Both the position numbers and the translations under genes were made by a program. A DNA stretch of 64,000 nucleotides from an uncultured Prevotella sp. (GTDB lineage Bacteria > Bacteroidota > Bacteroidia > Bacteroidales > Bacteroidaceae): NCBI GenBank assembly GCA_937889855.1, contig CALBYK010000248.1:18596-82595 (forward strand), read 5' to 3'. The notes under the pieces were generated by a model that worked only from the letters and a program-made list of their open reading frames with translations, searched no databases and was not told the DNA's origin. Numbering within the stretch: the stretch's first letter is position 1; the number at the start of each line of letters is the position of its first letter. Of this stretch, positions 8,300 through 17,243 are shown one piece after another.

Positions 8300-9151
8300 A
8301 TGGAGATGTTGAATAAATTATTTCAGTTTTTTTTTATATTCTTATTATTTTCATGTGATAATTCTGGTATTTTGTCTAATTTAGATAGAATTAAACGAGT
8401 TGGCGATAATAATCCGAAACTGGCCGCAAGAATGTTGGATTCTATTTACGTAGATATGGACTCTGAGTCCAAATATGCGAAAATGAAGTATGAGCTTCTT
8501 AAAATCCGCCTAAATGACAAGAACGGCATTAGTCCCATAACGAGCAGCATGGCTGAGACAATTTCTAAATATTTTACAGAAAAGGGTACCCCCAAAGACA
8601 AACAAGAAGCGTATTTTTATACTGGTTGCGTATATCGTGATTTAAACGACACTCCAAGGGCAATAGAATTCTTTGATAATTCAATTGAAATTGTATACTA
8701 CAGTAAAGGGGAATGCGACTCTATACTTTACCGGGACACTTACTCCAATCTTTTCAGGATGTACAGAAATTTGCATGACTCTTCAACGGCCTTGACAATT
8801 GCCAAAAAAGAATACGAACTATCGGATGAGATGCGTGACCTCTCGATTAATACTATAATGAATGTTGGTGAGGCCTACCTTGATGTTGGCAATAAGGATG
8901 AGTCAGAAAAGTACTTTGACATAGCTTTGGAAACTATGTCACAGAAATGGCACATCAAGGATAGTGAAAGCGCTTATTCGCTTCTTGGATTTTACTCTGA
9001 CTTAGGACAGTCTGCTAAAGCTGCAAGATGTTTAGATTTGATACATCAGCGAGATATTTTCAGCTTACCAATCTTCCTGATTCAGCTGTCTCATCATATA
9101 AACTTGCTTTACAACACGCAAAAGACGGATATGCAAAGTATGATGCCATAA
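8300..9151 (+). CDS. TPR/HTH membrane regulator, N-terminal part of a frameshifted gene
   Basis: 283 codons giving the periplasmic half of a regulator: a lipobox-like leader (FLLFSC) followed by degenerate TPR helices. It matches residue by residue the first half of the intact 523-residue paralogue at 23917-25488 (for example RMLDSIYVDM/RMLDSLDIDV and GQSAKAARC/GQTANADRC). Homology stops at about position 9045. From there the alignment continues in another frame, in the ORF at 9028-9996, with roughly ten codons missing relative to the paralogue. The last 35 or so residues of this fragment are therefore out of frame. Either the gene is inactivated by a small deletion, or the base calls contain an error. 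Confidence 0.6.
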   Translation: MEMLNKLFQFFFIFLLFSCDNSGILSNLDRIKRVGDNNPKLAARMLDSIYVDMDSESKYAKMKYELLKIRLNDKNGISPITSSMAETISKYFTEKGTPKDKQEAYFYTGCVYRDLNDTPRAIEFFDNSIEIVYYSKGECDSILYRDTYSNLFRMYRNLHDSSTALTIAKKEYELSDEMRDLSINTIMNVGEAYLDVGNKDESEKYFDIALETMSQKWHIKDSESAYSLLGFYSDLGQSAKAARCLDLIHQRDIFSLPIFLIQLSHHINLLYNTQKTDMQSMMP

Positions 9152-9996
9152 AAGCGTTGTTCTGCATCTATTCACAAAATGGTGATTTCGCCCAGGCCAA
9201 CAAATATGGGGATAAACTAATAAAACTTATAGACAATATTGACTTAAATGGCAATCGTCGGCTGGCAACGACCGAATATAATAAATTCCAATACAATCTT
9301 GACCGTAATCGTCTTCAAAGAAGTGAGCACAGACAACTTGTCTACAGGTCAATAATTATCGCTATTCTCATTTTTGTTATTTTGCTGATATTGGTTTTTG
9401 TGGAATTTTACATGCACAAGAAGAACAAGGCAGACCAAAAGCAATCTTCACTTTCCAAGAACCTTTCCATGATGGAAAAAGAATTGCATGACACAAGAAA
9501 GGTAATTACAGAAAAAGAAGAGATACTCACAGAAGTCCAGAAAGACATTGCTGACAAAAAAAGAGAATTGGAAGAAATGACCAATGAGCTTCAGATGAAC
9601 GAGCGCCAGCTCAAGGACACGAAGGAAGAACTCTCAGACAAACTTAGCCAGAACATGGCACTTGTGCAAATGCTCAGACGGACAAAAATGGAAGACAATC
9701 CAAACATTGTTATTGCGGACCTGGAGCAAGCGGCTGTTGGCAAGAAGAAACTTACAAATGAGGACTTTGCCAAAATCTTTGCCGCCATCGATAGCCTTTA
9801 CCCCGATTTCAAAGCCAAATTGTTGCGTAGCAACGGACGTGTCAGCGGATTGCAAATGCAAGTGTACTACCTGATGCGCATTGGCTTGACTGCTCCACAG
9901 ATAAACAACATTGTGGACGTGTCACGCTCAACAATTTGGCGTTGGCTGAAGAAAAACGAATGGATATATAAAATAAATGAGGGGGAACCGATGTGA
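9028..9996 (+). CDS. TPR/HTH membrane regulator, C-terminal part of a frameshifted gene
   Basis: The open frame continues the gene begun at 8300. True homology starts near YFQLTNLPDSAV, which aligns with YFRMKGNTSQAV of the paralogue. Order: last TPR pair, one membrane helix (IIIAILIFVILLILVFVEFY), a long cytoplasmic coiled coil (KNLSMMEKELHD to QMLRR), then the C-terminal helix-turn-helix (LQMQVYYLMRIGLTAPQI...RSTIWRW). This architecture is frequent in Bacteroidota and suggests a one-component sensor that spans the inner membrane and binds DNA. The ATG at 9028 is simply the first start in this frame and is unlikely to be used. Convergent lgt follows. Confidence 0.6.
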   Translation: MFRFDTSARYFQLTNLPDSAVSSYKLALQHAKDGYAKYDAIKALFCIYSQNGDFAQANKYGDKLIKLIDNIDLNGNRRLATTEYNKFQYNLDRNRLQRSEHRQLVYRSIIIAILIFVILLILVFVEFYMHKKNKADQKQSSLSKNLSMMEKELHDTRKVITEKEEILTEVQKDIADKKRELEEMTNELQMNERQLKDTKEELSDKLSQNMALVQMLRRTKMEDNPNIVIADLEQAAVGKKKLTNEDFAKIFAAIDSLYPDFKAKLLRSNGRVSGLQMQVYYLMRIGLTAPQINNIVDVSRSTIWRWLKKNEWIYKINEGEPM

Positions 9997-10023
9997 TTCC
10001 CCCTTCAATATTACACGCAGTTT

Positions 10024-10881
10024 CTATTTCTTTGCTACATCGGCAAGCCTGCCCATCCACTTGCCGCCTATCATGCAGGCAACTCCTATGATGATGAACG
10101 GGATGCTGAGCAACTGTCCCATGTCGAGCGGAAGCGAAGCCTCAAATGCCTCTTGCACCTCCTTCGTATACTCGATGAAGAACCTGGCGGTGAAGATGTA
10201 GGTGAGGCATAGCCCGAAGAAGAATCCGGTGCCGACACGTTGTGGCTGACGGCGGTATATTGCCCAGCCTATGAAGAACAACACGGCGTAGGTGATGGCC
10301 TCGTAGAGCTGCCCTGGATGGCGCGGCAACGGGTCGACCTGCTGGAAGATGAATGCCCATGGCACGTCAGTGGCCTTGCCTATAATCTCGGAGTTCATCA
10401 AGTTGCCAAGACGTATGAAGCATGCCGTGACGGGAGTGGCGATGGCTATGTTGTCGAGCACCTGCCATATGTTCATCTTGGTGCGGTGAACGTAGAGCCA
10501 GAGCGCGAGCATAAGGCCGAGCGTGCCGCCGTGCGACGCGAGTCCGCGGTAGCCGGTGAAACGCCAGCCGCCGTCAGGGAGGAAGTCGATGGGGATGAAT
10601 ATCTCCACAAAATGCTTCCAGCTTGAGAGGAAGAGGTCGGGCTGGTAGAAAAGGCAATGCCCAAGGCGCGCTCCGGCGAGTATGCCGACAAAGCAATAGA
10701 TGAAGAGAGGGTCGAACAACTCGTCCTTCACCTTCTGCTCCTTGTAGAGCCTCTGCACGATGAGGTAGGCGAGCGCCAGGCCTATGAGCCAGCACAGCGA
10801 GTACCAGTGTACGGCAAGCGGACCGATGGAGAAAGCCACGTTGCTCGGGTCCCAGACGATGTAGTTTAGTAGTGAGGTCAT
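10024..10881 (-). CDS. lgt: Prolipoprotein diacylglyceryl transferase
   Basis: An inner-membrane enzyme of 285 residues that transfers diacylglycerol from phosphatidylglycerol to the lipobox cysteine, the first step in lipoprotein maturation. Visible family features are the N-terminal VHWYSLCW, the GARLGHCLFY segment, the essential Arg-containing FIRLGNLMNSEIIG signature, ASHGGTLG and HPGQLYEA. Seven hydrophobic segments and the length agree with Lgt. It lies 59 bases downstream of ychF on the same strand. Several lipoprotein substrates are encoded in this window. Confidence 0.95.
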   Translation of the reverse strand: MTSLLNYIVWDPSNVAFSIGPLAVHWYSLCWLIGLALAYLIVQRLYKEQKVKDELFDPLFIYCFVGILAGARLGHCLFYQPDLFLSSWKHFVEIFIPIDFLPDGGWRFTGYRGLASHGGTLGLMLALWLYVHRTKMNIWQVLDNIAIATPVTACFIRLGNLMNSEIIGKATDVPWAFIFQQVDPLPRHPGQLYEAITYAVLFFIGWAIYRRQPQRVGTGFFFGLCLTYIFTARFFIEYTKEVQEAFEASLPLDMGQLLSIPFIIIGVACMIGGKWMGRLADVAKK

Positions 10882-10940
10882 ATCTTGATTTTTTATGAGG
10901 GTGTGTCAATAAGATAAATGGCACACCCTCTTATTCATGT

Positions 10941-12047
10941 TTAGACGTTGAAGCGGAAGTGCATGATGTCGCCGTCCTGCACGACATAGTCCTTGCCCTC
11001 AATCGACAGCTTTCCTGCCTCGCGCACGGCAGCCTCAGAGCCATACTTGAGATAGTCGTCGTACTTGATTACCTCGGCGCGGATGAATCCCTTCTCGAAG
11101 TCGGTGTGTATCACTCCGGCACACTGCGGAGCCTTCCATCCCTTGTGGTAGGTCCATGCCTTGACCTCCATCTCGCCGGCGGTGATGAATGTCTCGAGGT
11201 TGAGCAGGCTGTAGGCCTTCTTGATGAGGCGGTTGACGCCGCTCTCCTCCAGCCCGAGCTCCTCAAGGAACATCTGCTTGTCCTCGTAGGTTTCGAGCGA
11301 CGCGATGTCCTCCTCTGTCTTTGCAGCGATGACGAGCATCTCGGCACCCTCGCTCTTGGCTATCCCGGCAATCTGCTCCGAGTACTTGTTGCCCTCCTTG
11401 GCTGACGCCTCGTCGACGTTGCACACGTAGAGCACAGGCTTGGCGGTGAGCAGGAAGAGGTCGTGCGCGTAGCGCTGCTCCTCCTTCGACTCAAACTCGA
11501 CGGTGCGCGCGTTCTTGCCCTGCTCAAGCACCTGCTTGTAGGCCTCGAGCACGCTGACGGCAATCTTGGCGTCCTTGTTGTTGCCTATGGCGGCAATCTT
11601 CGACTGCTTCTGGAGCTGTGCCTCTACTGTCTCGAGGTCCTTGAGCTGGAGCTCGGTGTCTATCACCTCCTTGTCCTCGACAGGGTTGACGCTGGCGCCG
11701 CCCTCGCGCACGATGTTGTCGTCGTCGAAGCAGCGGAGCACGTGTATGATGGCGTCGGTCTCGCGGATGTTGCCGAGGAACTTGTTGCCAAGACCCTCGC
11801 CCTTGCTGGCACCCTTTACGAGGCCTGCGATGTCCACAATCTCGCATGTCGCGGGGACGATGCGTCCTGGATGCACTATCTCGGCGAGCTTTGTGAGTCG
11901 CTCGTCGGGCACGGTGATGACGCCTACGTTAGGCTCGATTGTGCAGAAAGGGAAGTTGGCTGCCTGTGCCTTGGCGTTGGAGAGGCAGTTGAAAAGAGTG
12001 GACTTTCCCACGTTAGGAAGTCCAACGATACCACATTTTAATGACAT
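10941..12047 (-). CDS. ychF: Redox-regulated ATPase YchF (Obg family)
   Basis: 368 residues, the usual YchF length. P-loop [12 protein letters not shown] at the N-terminus, switch region [16 protein letters not shown] and the G4-equivalent NVDE, which in this subfamily gives ATP rather than GTP preference. The C-terminal TGS domain includes the [18 protein letters not shown] segment. YchF binds ribosomes and modulates stress responses in other bacteria. A -7 element (TAACTTTG) lies at 12090-12097, 42 bases upstream of the start. lgt follows. Confidence 0.95.
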   Translation of the reverse strand: MSLKCGIVGLPNVGKSTLFNCLSNAKAQAANFPFCTIEPNVGVITVPDERLTKLAEIVHPGRIVPATCEIVDIAGLVKGASKGEGLGNKFLGNIRETDAIIHVLRCFDDDNIVREGGASVNPVEDKEVIDTELQLKDLETVEAQLQKQSKIAAIGNNKDAKIAVSVLEAYKQVLEQGKNARTVEFESKEEQRYAHDLFLLTAKPVLYVCNVDEASAKEGNKYSEQIAGIAKSEGAEMLVIAAKTEEDIASLETYEDKQMFLEELGLEESGVNRLIKKAYSLLNLETFITAGEMEVKAWTYHKGWKAPQCAGVIHTDFEKGFIRAEVIKYDDYLKYGSEAAVREAGKLSIEGKDYVVQDGDIMHFRFNV

Positions 12048-12089
12048 GTCTTTATATAAATTTTCTTGTTCCTTGTGTTATTTGTAGTG

Positions 12090-12097
12090 CAAAGTTA
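12090..12097 (-). promoter_or_regulatory. -7 element (TAACTTTG) upstream of ychF
   Basis: Consensus TAnnTTTG match on the minus strand, between ychF and the thioesterase gene. No -33 element seen. Confidence 0.4.
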
Positions 12098-12148
12098 CGA
12101 CTATTTGTTGAGGAAAGAAAGAAAAAGCGCAAATATTAAGCCGTTGGG

Positions 12149-12550
12149 CTACTCTTGGCCGAAGCCGAAGGCGCGGTCGTAGTCGGCGCTGTTGCCGAGG
12201 CGGCCGTTGATGAGGCACACCAGCTCCACGGTGGCGCGGAAGCACAACTTGTTGTCTGTCTTGCGGAAGATGTCCTGGTTGAAGATGTATCGCAGCCCTT
12301 CCTTGCGCACCCCGAGCTTGGATATGAAGATGTCGTCGCAGCGCAGCGGTGTCTTGTACTGTAGGTTCATGCGTGCCACCACGGCGTCGACACCCTGCTC
12401 GTGGAGCTTGGCGAAGCTCACGCCGAGCGACGTGAGATAAAGGTGGCGGGTGTGCTCGGTGTAATGTAGATAGTTGGCATTGTTGACGATGCCCTGGATG
12501 TCGCACTCATAGTCGCGCACTTCCATTTCGGTTTCAAAAACGTATGACAT
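12149..12550 (-). CDS. Acyl-CoA thioesterase, 4HBT (hotdog) family
   Basis: 133 residues with a single hotdog fold. The N-terminal EVRDYECDIQGIVNNANYLHY matches the active-site region of YbgC/4-hydroxybenzoyl-CoA thioesterase-like proteins, where the Asp of the D-x-G-I-V-N-N segment is catalytic. The physiological acyl substrate is unknown. It lies downstream of the WbqC-like gene on the same strand, across an 83-base gap that contains a GC-rich hairpin (12581-12603). Confidence 0.85.
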   Translation of the reverse strand: MSYVFETEMEVRDYECDIQGIVNNANYLHYTEHTRHLYLTSLGVSFAKLHEQGVDAVVARMNLQYKTPLRCDDIFISKLGVRKEGLRYIFNQDIFRKTDNKLCFRATVELVCLINGRLGNSADYDRAFGFGQE

Positions 12551-12580
12551 GATAATGAGATAAAAGCCCTACCCCCAGCA

Positions 12581-12620
12581 CCTCCCCGAATGTGGAGGGG
12601 AGTGATGTGCCTTTGTGGGG
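12581..12620. repeat. GC-rich palindromic intergenic element
   Basis: CACCTCCCC and a following GGAGGGGAG can form a short hairpin, continued by GTGGGGATGAGGGGTG. A similar arrangement (CCCTCCCC...GAGGGGATGAG...GTGTGGGG) lies between pta and ackA at 37901-37953, so this may be a dispersed repeat. Weakly supported. Confidence 0.35.
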
Positions 12621-12633
12621 ATGAGGGGTGATT

Positions 12634-13263
12634 TTATAAATAGAATATACCCTCCGGCCCCTCGTTGCACAGCAGGTCGAGCACAGACATGTTTGGCTTG
12701 AAACCGTGGCGCCTGGCGTAAACCTGATAGTAGGGGCGCGGCTCGAACGAAGGGTCGGACAGCGGGTGCTTGGGACGGATGACGTCGCGGAAGTCGTCGG
12801 TGCCGGGAGCACCGGCGTCGGCATACTCGTCGGTGAGCGATATGTCGGGGCGCACGTCGAGCAGTTCGCACAGTTTCATGGTTATCTCCGTGTTGAAGTC
12901 GAAGAGAAACTCCCACTTGCGCTCGAAGAACGGGCGTAGGTCGTCCGCGTAGTAGTCGAAGAACGGGCTCTCGCCGTAGGCCGACACGATGGCGTTCCAG
13001 TGGAGGTGGCGCCACTCGCCGTGGTCGCTGACGCGTATGTCGCGCATCGCACACTTGGCGCCGTCATACTTCTCTATGGGCACCGTCAGGGCCTGCACGC
13101 CGTTGGCGGTGGCGATGAGGCAGCGGTTGCGGTAGGTCTGCTTGCAGAAGTTGTCGTTGCGCTCTATGAACACGTGGCTGTAGCGGTGGAGTTTCTGCAT
13201 CCATTGCACAGGAGGAAAGTAGGCGGAGGAAAGGATGGCAACGCTGTTGGATTGTTGTTGCAT
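12634..13263 (-). CDS. WbqC-like family protein
   Basis: 209 residues. The N-terminal AILSSAYFPPVQWMQKL, followed by NRCLIATANGVQALTVPIEK, is the WbqC-family signature (a family named from O-antigen clusters, enzymatic role unproven). In Bacteroidales it is regularly found beside the signal peptidase I gene, as here, so a link to envelope biogenesis is an inference from context. Length is typical. Confidence 0.8.
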   Translation of the reverse strand: MQQQSNSVAILSSAYFPPVQWMQKLHRYSHVFIERNDNFCKQTYRNRCLIATANGVQALTVPIEKYDGAKCAMRDIRVSDHGEWRHLHWNAIVSAYGESPFFDYYADDLRPFFERKWEFLFDFNTEITMKLCELLDVRPDISLTDEYADAGAPGTDDFRDVIRPKHPLSDPSFEPRPYYQVYARRHGFKPNMSVLDLLCNEGPEGIFYL

Positions 13264-13281
13264 TGGGTTGTTGTTGGAAAA

Positions 13282-13518
13282 TTAAGACTTGCGGATATCT
13301 ATCAAGGTGATAATAAATGTAGTGACCAACTCCGCCACAACATTGGCAATGATGAAATACAGCAATTTCGTCATGGAACTTGCCCTACTCTCGAGTTCTA
13401 AACCAATTGTGTCGAAGAGCAAGAATACCATCAAAAGCACTGCCACGTAGAGAAAGAAGTGCAGCTTGTAGTGCCCGTTTTGTGCACTCCAAAGATTCTT
13501 CAGGAATTTCTTTAGCAT
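13282..13518 (-). CDS. Small membrane protein, unknown
   Basis: 78 residues from MLKKFLKNLWSAQ. This start is preferred over an upstream in-frame ATG because that one would lie inside the lepB terminator hairpin. Two membrane helices (about 18-38 and 50-70) are joined by a short polar loop (ELESRASSMTK). No family recognised. It lies between lepB and the WbqC-like gene with 18 bases to the next start, so it is probably transcribed with wbqC. Confidence 0.5.
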   Translation of the reverse strand: MLKKFLKNLWSAQNGHYKLHFFLYVAVLLMVFLLFDTIGLELESRASSMTKLLYFIIANVVAELVTTFIITLIDIRKS

Positions 13519-13551
13519 GTTTGTGTAACTATCTAAGGTGAATGTAGAACG

Positions 13552-13591
13552 AAAAGAGGCTGTGCTTGCGAGTTTTGGCACAGCCTCTTTT
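13552..13591. terminator. Stem-loop terminator directly after lepB
   Basis: A perfect 14-base stem (AAAAGAGGCTGTGC and its complement) with a 12-base loop; the stem abuts the lepB stop codon. The flanking A4/T4 ends make it usable in both directions. Confidence 0.75.
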
Positions 13592-15043
13592 CTACTTGAT
13601 GTTGTCGACGAAGCGGAACAGTCGGCTCCAGCGTATGCCAGAGAATCCCGAGTGGTCGGGGTCGTGGCTCCACCAGATGAAGATAGGCTTGCCCACGATG
13701 TGGTCCTCGGGAACGAATCCCCAGTAGCGCGAGTCGAGCGAGTTGTGGCGGTTGTCGCCCATCATCCAGTAGTAGTCCATCTTGAAGGTGTAGCTGTTGG
13801 CAATCTTGCCGTTAATGTATATCTTGCCGCCGCGCACCTGCAGGTCGTTGCCCTCATACACCTTGATGGGGCGCTCGTAAATGGCGATGTTGTCCATCGT
13901 GAGCTTGACGGTGGCACCCTTCTTCGGAATCCACACCGGCCCGTAGTTGTCGCGTGTCCACCCCTTGTTGCCGTTGAGCGGATAGATATCCCATGTCGTC
14001 GGGTCGTTGACGAGCGTGACGCTCTCCACTATGTCCTTGCGTGCGCGCAGCGCCTTGACTGACGTGTTGGTAAGAGGCAGGTAGCCGGCAGTGTTGAGGC
14101 TCGCGATGTCCTCCATGGATATGCCGAGCTGGTCGATGAGCTCAAGCGGTAGTTGCGCGCGGAGCTTCACGTAGTAGGAATACTGTACGTTGTCGGGTTC
14201 CTTGTTGGCCTTGCCGTCGGTGTAGACTATGCGGTTCTTTATCTGTAGTGTCTGTCCCGGCAGACCCACACAGCGCTTCACGTAGTTCTCGCGGCGGTCG
14301 GCGGGGCGCGTTATGACATCGCCATACTCGGCAGGGTTGGAGTTGATGATGCGCCGTCCGTCGGCATAGAGCCTGGCGAAGAAGTCGCGTTGCTGCTGAG
14401 GCTGCATCTCGCCGATGTTTGGCAGGTAGCCGCCATGCTTGGCTGCATACTCGCCCTCGCCCAGTCCGTAGGCGAGCCGGTAGAAGTCTTGCGCCTGGTA
14501 TTGCGGGGCGGAGCACAGTGTGTCGCCGGCAGGATAGTTGAACACGACGATGTCGTTCTGCTGGACAGTGCCGAGGCCCTTGGCACGCTCATACTTCCAT
14601 TGAGGCCACTCTATGTAGGAGCGGCAGTCGAACACGGGCAGCGTGTGCTGCGTGAGCGGCAGCGTGAGCGGAGTCTGCGGCTTGCGCGGGCCGTAGCTCA
14701 CCTTCGACACGAAGAGGTAGTCGCCCGTGAGGAGCGACTTCTCAAGTGACGACGACGGGATGACGTAGTTCTGGAAGAAGAACAGGTTGATGAAGTAGAC
14801 GGCAACGAGCGCAAAGACAAGCGCGTCCACCCACGACATGACGAAGCGTGTGACGCCTTCGCTGTCGCGCCACCACTGCCATTTTATCTTCTTTGTGACA
14901 TACACGTCGAATATGAACGGAAGGACAATGAGTCCCCACCAGCTCTTTACCCAGTAGAGGAAGAGCAGGTAGAGCACCGTCACGACGGCAAATTTTGCCC
15001 ACTGAGCCTTGGGGCTGGTCTTTTTTGAAGAATTCTTTTCCAT
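13592..15043 (-). CDS. lepB: Signal peptidase I
   Basis: An inner-membrane serine/lysine protease that removes Sec signal peptides. 483 residues, the long Bacteroidota form with an insertion between the catalytic elements. The N-terminal part has two or three membrane segments (about residues 17-50 and 70-90). Box B reads VIPSSSLEKSL with probable nucleophile Ser99; Leu replaces the usual Met. The general-base Lys is in NYVKRCVGLPGQ. Box E is GDNRHNSLDSRYWGFVP. It starts 12 bases after the dapB stop, so the two are cotranscribed. Confidence 0.95.
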   Translation of the reverse strand: MEKNSSKKTSPKAQWAKFAVVTVLYLLFLYWVKSWWGLIVLPFIFDVYVTKKIKWQWWRDSEGVTRFVMSWVDALVFALVAVYFINLFFFQNYVIPSSSLEKSLLTGDYLFVSKVSYGPRKPQTPLTLPLTQHTLPVFDCRSYIEWPQWKYERAKGLGTVQQNDIVVFNYPAGDTLCSAPQYQAQDFYRLAYGLGEGEYAAKHGGYLPNIGEMQPQQQRDFFARLYADGRRIINSNPAEYGDVITRPADRRENYVKRCVGLPGQTLQIKNRIVYTDGKANKEPDNVQYSYYVKLRAQLPLELIDQLGISMEDIASLNTAGYLPLTNTSVKALRARKDIVESVTLVNDPTTWDIYPLNGNKGWTRDNYGPVWIPKKGATVKLTMDNIAIYERPIKVYEGNDLQVRGGKIYINGKIANSYTFKMDYYWMMGDNRHNSLDSRYWGFVPEDHIVGKPIFIWWSHDPDHSGFSGIRWSRLFRFVDNIK

Positions 15044-15055
15044 AATGATAAGCTC

Positions 15056-15811
15056 TTAAAACTTGAACAAATCGCTCGTCGTGAGCAGTCCCTCATGGTT
15101 CTTTGTATACTCGGCAGCGAGCACGGCCCCCAGGGCGAATCCCTTGCGTGAGTGGGCGTCGTGTGTTATGGTGATGCAGTCGGCGTCGCTGTCGTATATC
15201 ACGGAGTGGATGCCTGGCACCTCGTCGCGGCGTATGCTCTCGATGGCCAGTTCGTCGGGAGCCACGTTGTTTGTGCCCTCAACGGTGCCGTCTGCGAGGT
15301 GTTGCTCGCCCTTCACCCATGACTGCTTGCGGTCGAGGCGGTCGACAATCTCCTCGGCGAGGGTGATGGCGGTGCCGCTCGGTGCGTCGAGCTTGTGGAT
15401 GTGGTGGGTCTCCTCCATGCGCACGTCATACTGCGTGAACTGGTTCATTATCTTTGCGAGATAGCGGTTGACTGCCGAGAAGATGGCCACACCTATGGAG
15501 AAGTTGGACGCCCAGAACAAGGTCTTGCCTTCCTCCGTGCACATGCGCCGCACGTCGTCGCCGTGGTCCTTCATCCATCCTGTCGAGCCGCTCACCACCT
15601 TGACGCCCGCTTTCCATGCGCGCAGATAGTTGGCATAGGCGGCAGTGGGAGAGGTGAATTCTATCGCCACGTCAGCCGAGGCGAATTCAGGAGAGTTGAA
15701 GTCGTCCTGGTTGTTGATGTCAATGATGCTTACAATTTTGTGGCCACGCTCCTTGCAGATAGACTCAATCATCTTGCCCATCTTGCCGTAGCCGATAAGT
15801 GCTATGTTCAT
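15056..15811 (-). CDS. dapB: 4-hydroxy-tetrahydrodipicolinate reductase
   Basis: NAD(P)H-dependent reductase of the lysine/diaminopimelate pathway, feeding peptidoglycan synthesis. The start at MNIALIGYGKMGK is chosen because it begins at the Rossmann GxGxxG motif; a start 18 codons upstream adds a non-conserved stretch. The catalytic segment EETHHIHKLDAPSGTA contains the His and Lys of the family signature. 251 residues, normal length. First gene of dapB-lepB. A -7 element lies at 15874-15881. Confidence 0.95.
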   Translation of the reverse strand: MNIALIGYGKMGKMIESICKERGHKIVSIIDINNQDDFNSPEFASADVAIEFTSPTAAYANYLRAWKAGVKVVSGSTGWMKDHGDDVRRMCTEEGKTLFWASNFSIGVAIFSAVNRYLAKIMNQFTQYDVRMEETHHIHKLDAPSGTAITLAEEIVDRLDRKQSWVKGEQHLADGTVEGTNNVAPDELAIESIRRDEVPGIHSVIYDSDADCITITHDAHSRKGFALGAVLAAEYTKNHEGLLTTSDLFKF

Positions 15812-15873
15812 TTCCTTATATTTATGTATGATATATATGTTAGACGCTGTGAGTGTGTGGTTCACTACGTCTG

Positions 15874-15881
15874 CAAAGTTA
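15874..15881 (-). promoter_or_regulatory. -7 element (TAACTTTG) upstream of dapB
   Basis: Consensus TAnnTTTG match on the minus strand, 62 bases upstream of the chosen dapB start and between it and the helicase gene. -33 element not evident. Confidence 0.45.
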
Positions 15882-15907
15882 CAAAAAAACCTTGGTTTAC
15901 CTTTCTT

Positions 15908-17227
15908 TTAGAACGCTTTCTCCACTCTCGTCCTCAATCCTTTTATCTTGCTTGCCGAGGCAGTGCGGATGACGCCACGCTCCAGGCCGTTTCTCACTGC
16001 CACATAGGCGTAGCGCTCGTATACGTCGATGCGTCCGATGTCGGAGCCTTTCAGCCCGCAGGTCTTGCAGAGAAAACCGAGAATGTCGCCCTTTGATATC
16101 TTGTCCTTCTTGCCCTTGCCTATGTAGAGCGTTACCATGCGCGGCAGAGGAGTCTTGCAGGCGGCAGGCGCGACGGTAAAGTCTTCGGTAGGCTCCTTCA
16201 CATATTCCGGGAGCGACTCCTCCGGACCGAGTATCATGAATGCGCGTCCCGTGGCCTCCCACCGTCCTGTCCTTCCCACACGGTGTATGTACTCGTCCTC
16301 GCCTACGGGCAGGTTGTAGTGTATGACGTTGTTGACCTCAGGTATGTCGAGACCGCGTGCGGCAAGGTCGGTGCCTACAAGCACGTTCACTGACTGGTTG
16401 GCGAAGCGGTATACGGCCTCCTCGCGCTGGCGCTGGTCGAGCCCGCCGTGCAGGCTGCTTACGGCAAACCCCTCGTCGGCGAGGCATTTGCTGACACGCT
16501 CAACACCGTCGCGGTAGTTCATGAAGACGATGGACTGCTCGTCACCGAAGCTGTAGAGCATGCGGGTGAGTGTCGTTATCTTGTCCTTTTCGGCTGAGCG
16601 GACAGTGTAGAGCCCGATGCGGTCGGGAGTCTGCTCATCGTCCACGCGGTAGTCGATGCGTTCTGTCCTGCCCATGCGCACGAACGACGGCATCTCCTCG
16701 GCGTCGGTGGCAGAGAGCAGCAGGCGCCGCTTTACGTTTGGCAGGCTTTCCACCGCCTTCTGCATCTCGGCGCGGAACCCCATGCGAAGGCACTTGTCAA
16801 ACTCGTCGATGACGAGCCAGCGGACGTCGGCCACCGAGAAGTTGAGCTTGTCGATGTGGTCGTTAAGGCGTCCTGGAGTGCAGAACACGATTTGTGGGCG
16901 TGTGCGCATGATGGTGCGGTGCTCGTCCATGGTAGGACGTCCTCCATAAAGGCATTCGGAGCGCAGGCCGGTGCCCATGCGGCGGAACACGTCGTTCGAC
17001 TGCATGGCAAGTTCTCTGCCTGGCACTATCACCACCGCCTGCACCTCGTCAACGGCAGGGTTTAGCCTGGTGGCGAGAGGAAGCAGGTAGGCGAGGGTCT
17101 TGCCGCTGCCTGTAGGTGCGAGCACCACGACATCCTTGTCGGAGTGGAGCACGGCGTCCATAGTATCTTGCTGCATGGCATTGAGCTCGTCAATGCGTAG
17201 CTTTTGTAGTGTTGTCTCTATATCCAT
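15908..17227 (-). CDS. dbpA: DEAD-box RNA helicase, DbpA type, with a DEFD motif II
   Basis: 439 residues: a RecA-like helicase core and a C-terminal DbpA RNA-binding domain (from about 365, KTPLPRMVTLYIGKGKKDK). Motif I APTGSGKT, Ia PGRELA, Ib TPGR, III SAT, V GTDLAARGLD and VI HRVGRTGR are intact. Motif II reads DEFD rather than DEAD. DbpA proteins act on 23S rRNA hairpin 92 during large-subunit assembly, and the C-terminal domain supports that role here. A -7 element is at 17244-17251. The gene is separate from infB, which ends upstream beyond a terminator. Confidence 0.88.
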   Translation of the reverse strand: MDIETTLQKLRIDELNAMQQDTMDAVLHSDKDVVVLAPTGSGKTLAYLLPLATRLNPAVDEVQAVVIVPGRELAMQSNDVFRRMGTGLRSECLYGGRPTMDEHRTIMRTRPQIVFCTPGRLNDHIDKLNFSVADVRWLVIDEFDKCLRMGFRAEMQKAVESLPNVKRRLLLSATDAEEMPSFVRMGRTERIDYRVDDEQTPDRIGLYTVRSAEKDKITTLTRMLYSFGDEQSIVFMNYRDGVERVSKCLADEGFAVSSLHGGLDQRQREEAVYRFANQSVNVLVGTDLAARGLDIPEVNNVIHYNLPVGEDEYIHRVGRTGRWEATGRAFMILGPEESLPEYVKEPTEDFTVAPAACKTPLPRMVTLYIGKGKKDKISKGDILGFLCKTCGLKGSDIGRIDVYERYAYVAVRNGLERGVIRTASASKIKGLRTRVEKAF

Positions 17228-17243
17228 AAAAAATAAGTTTTTG

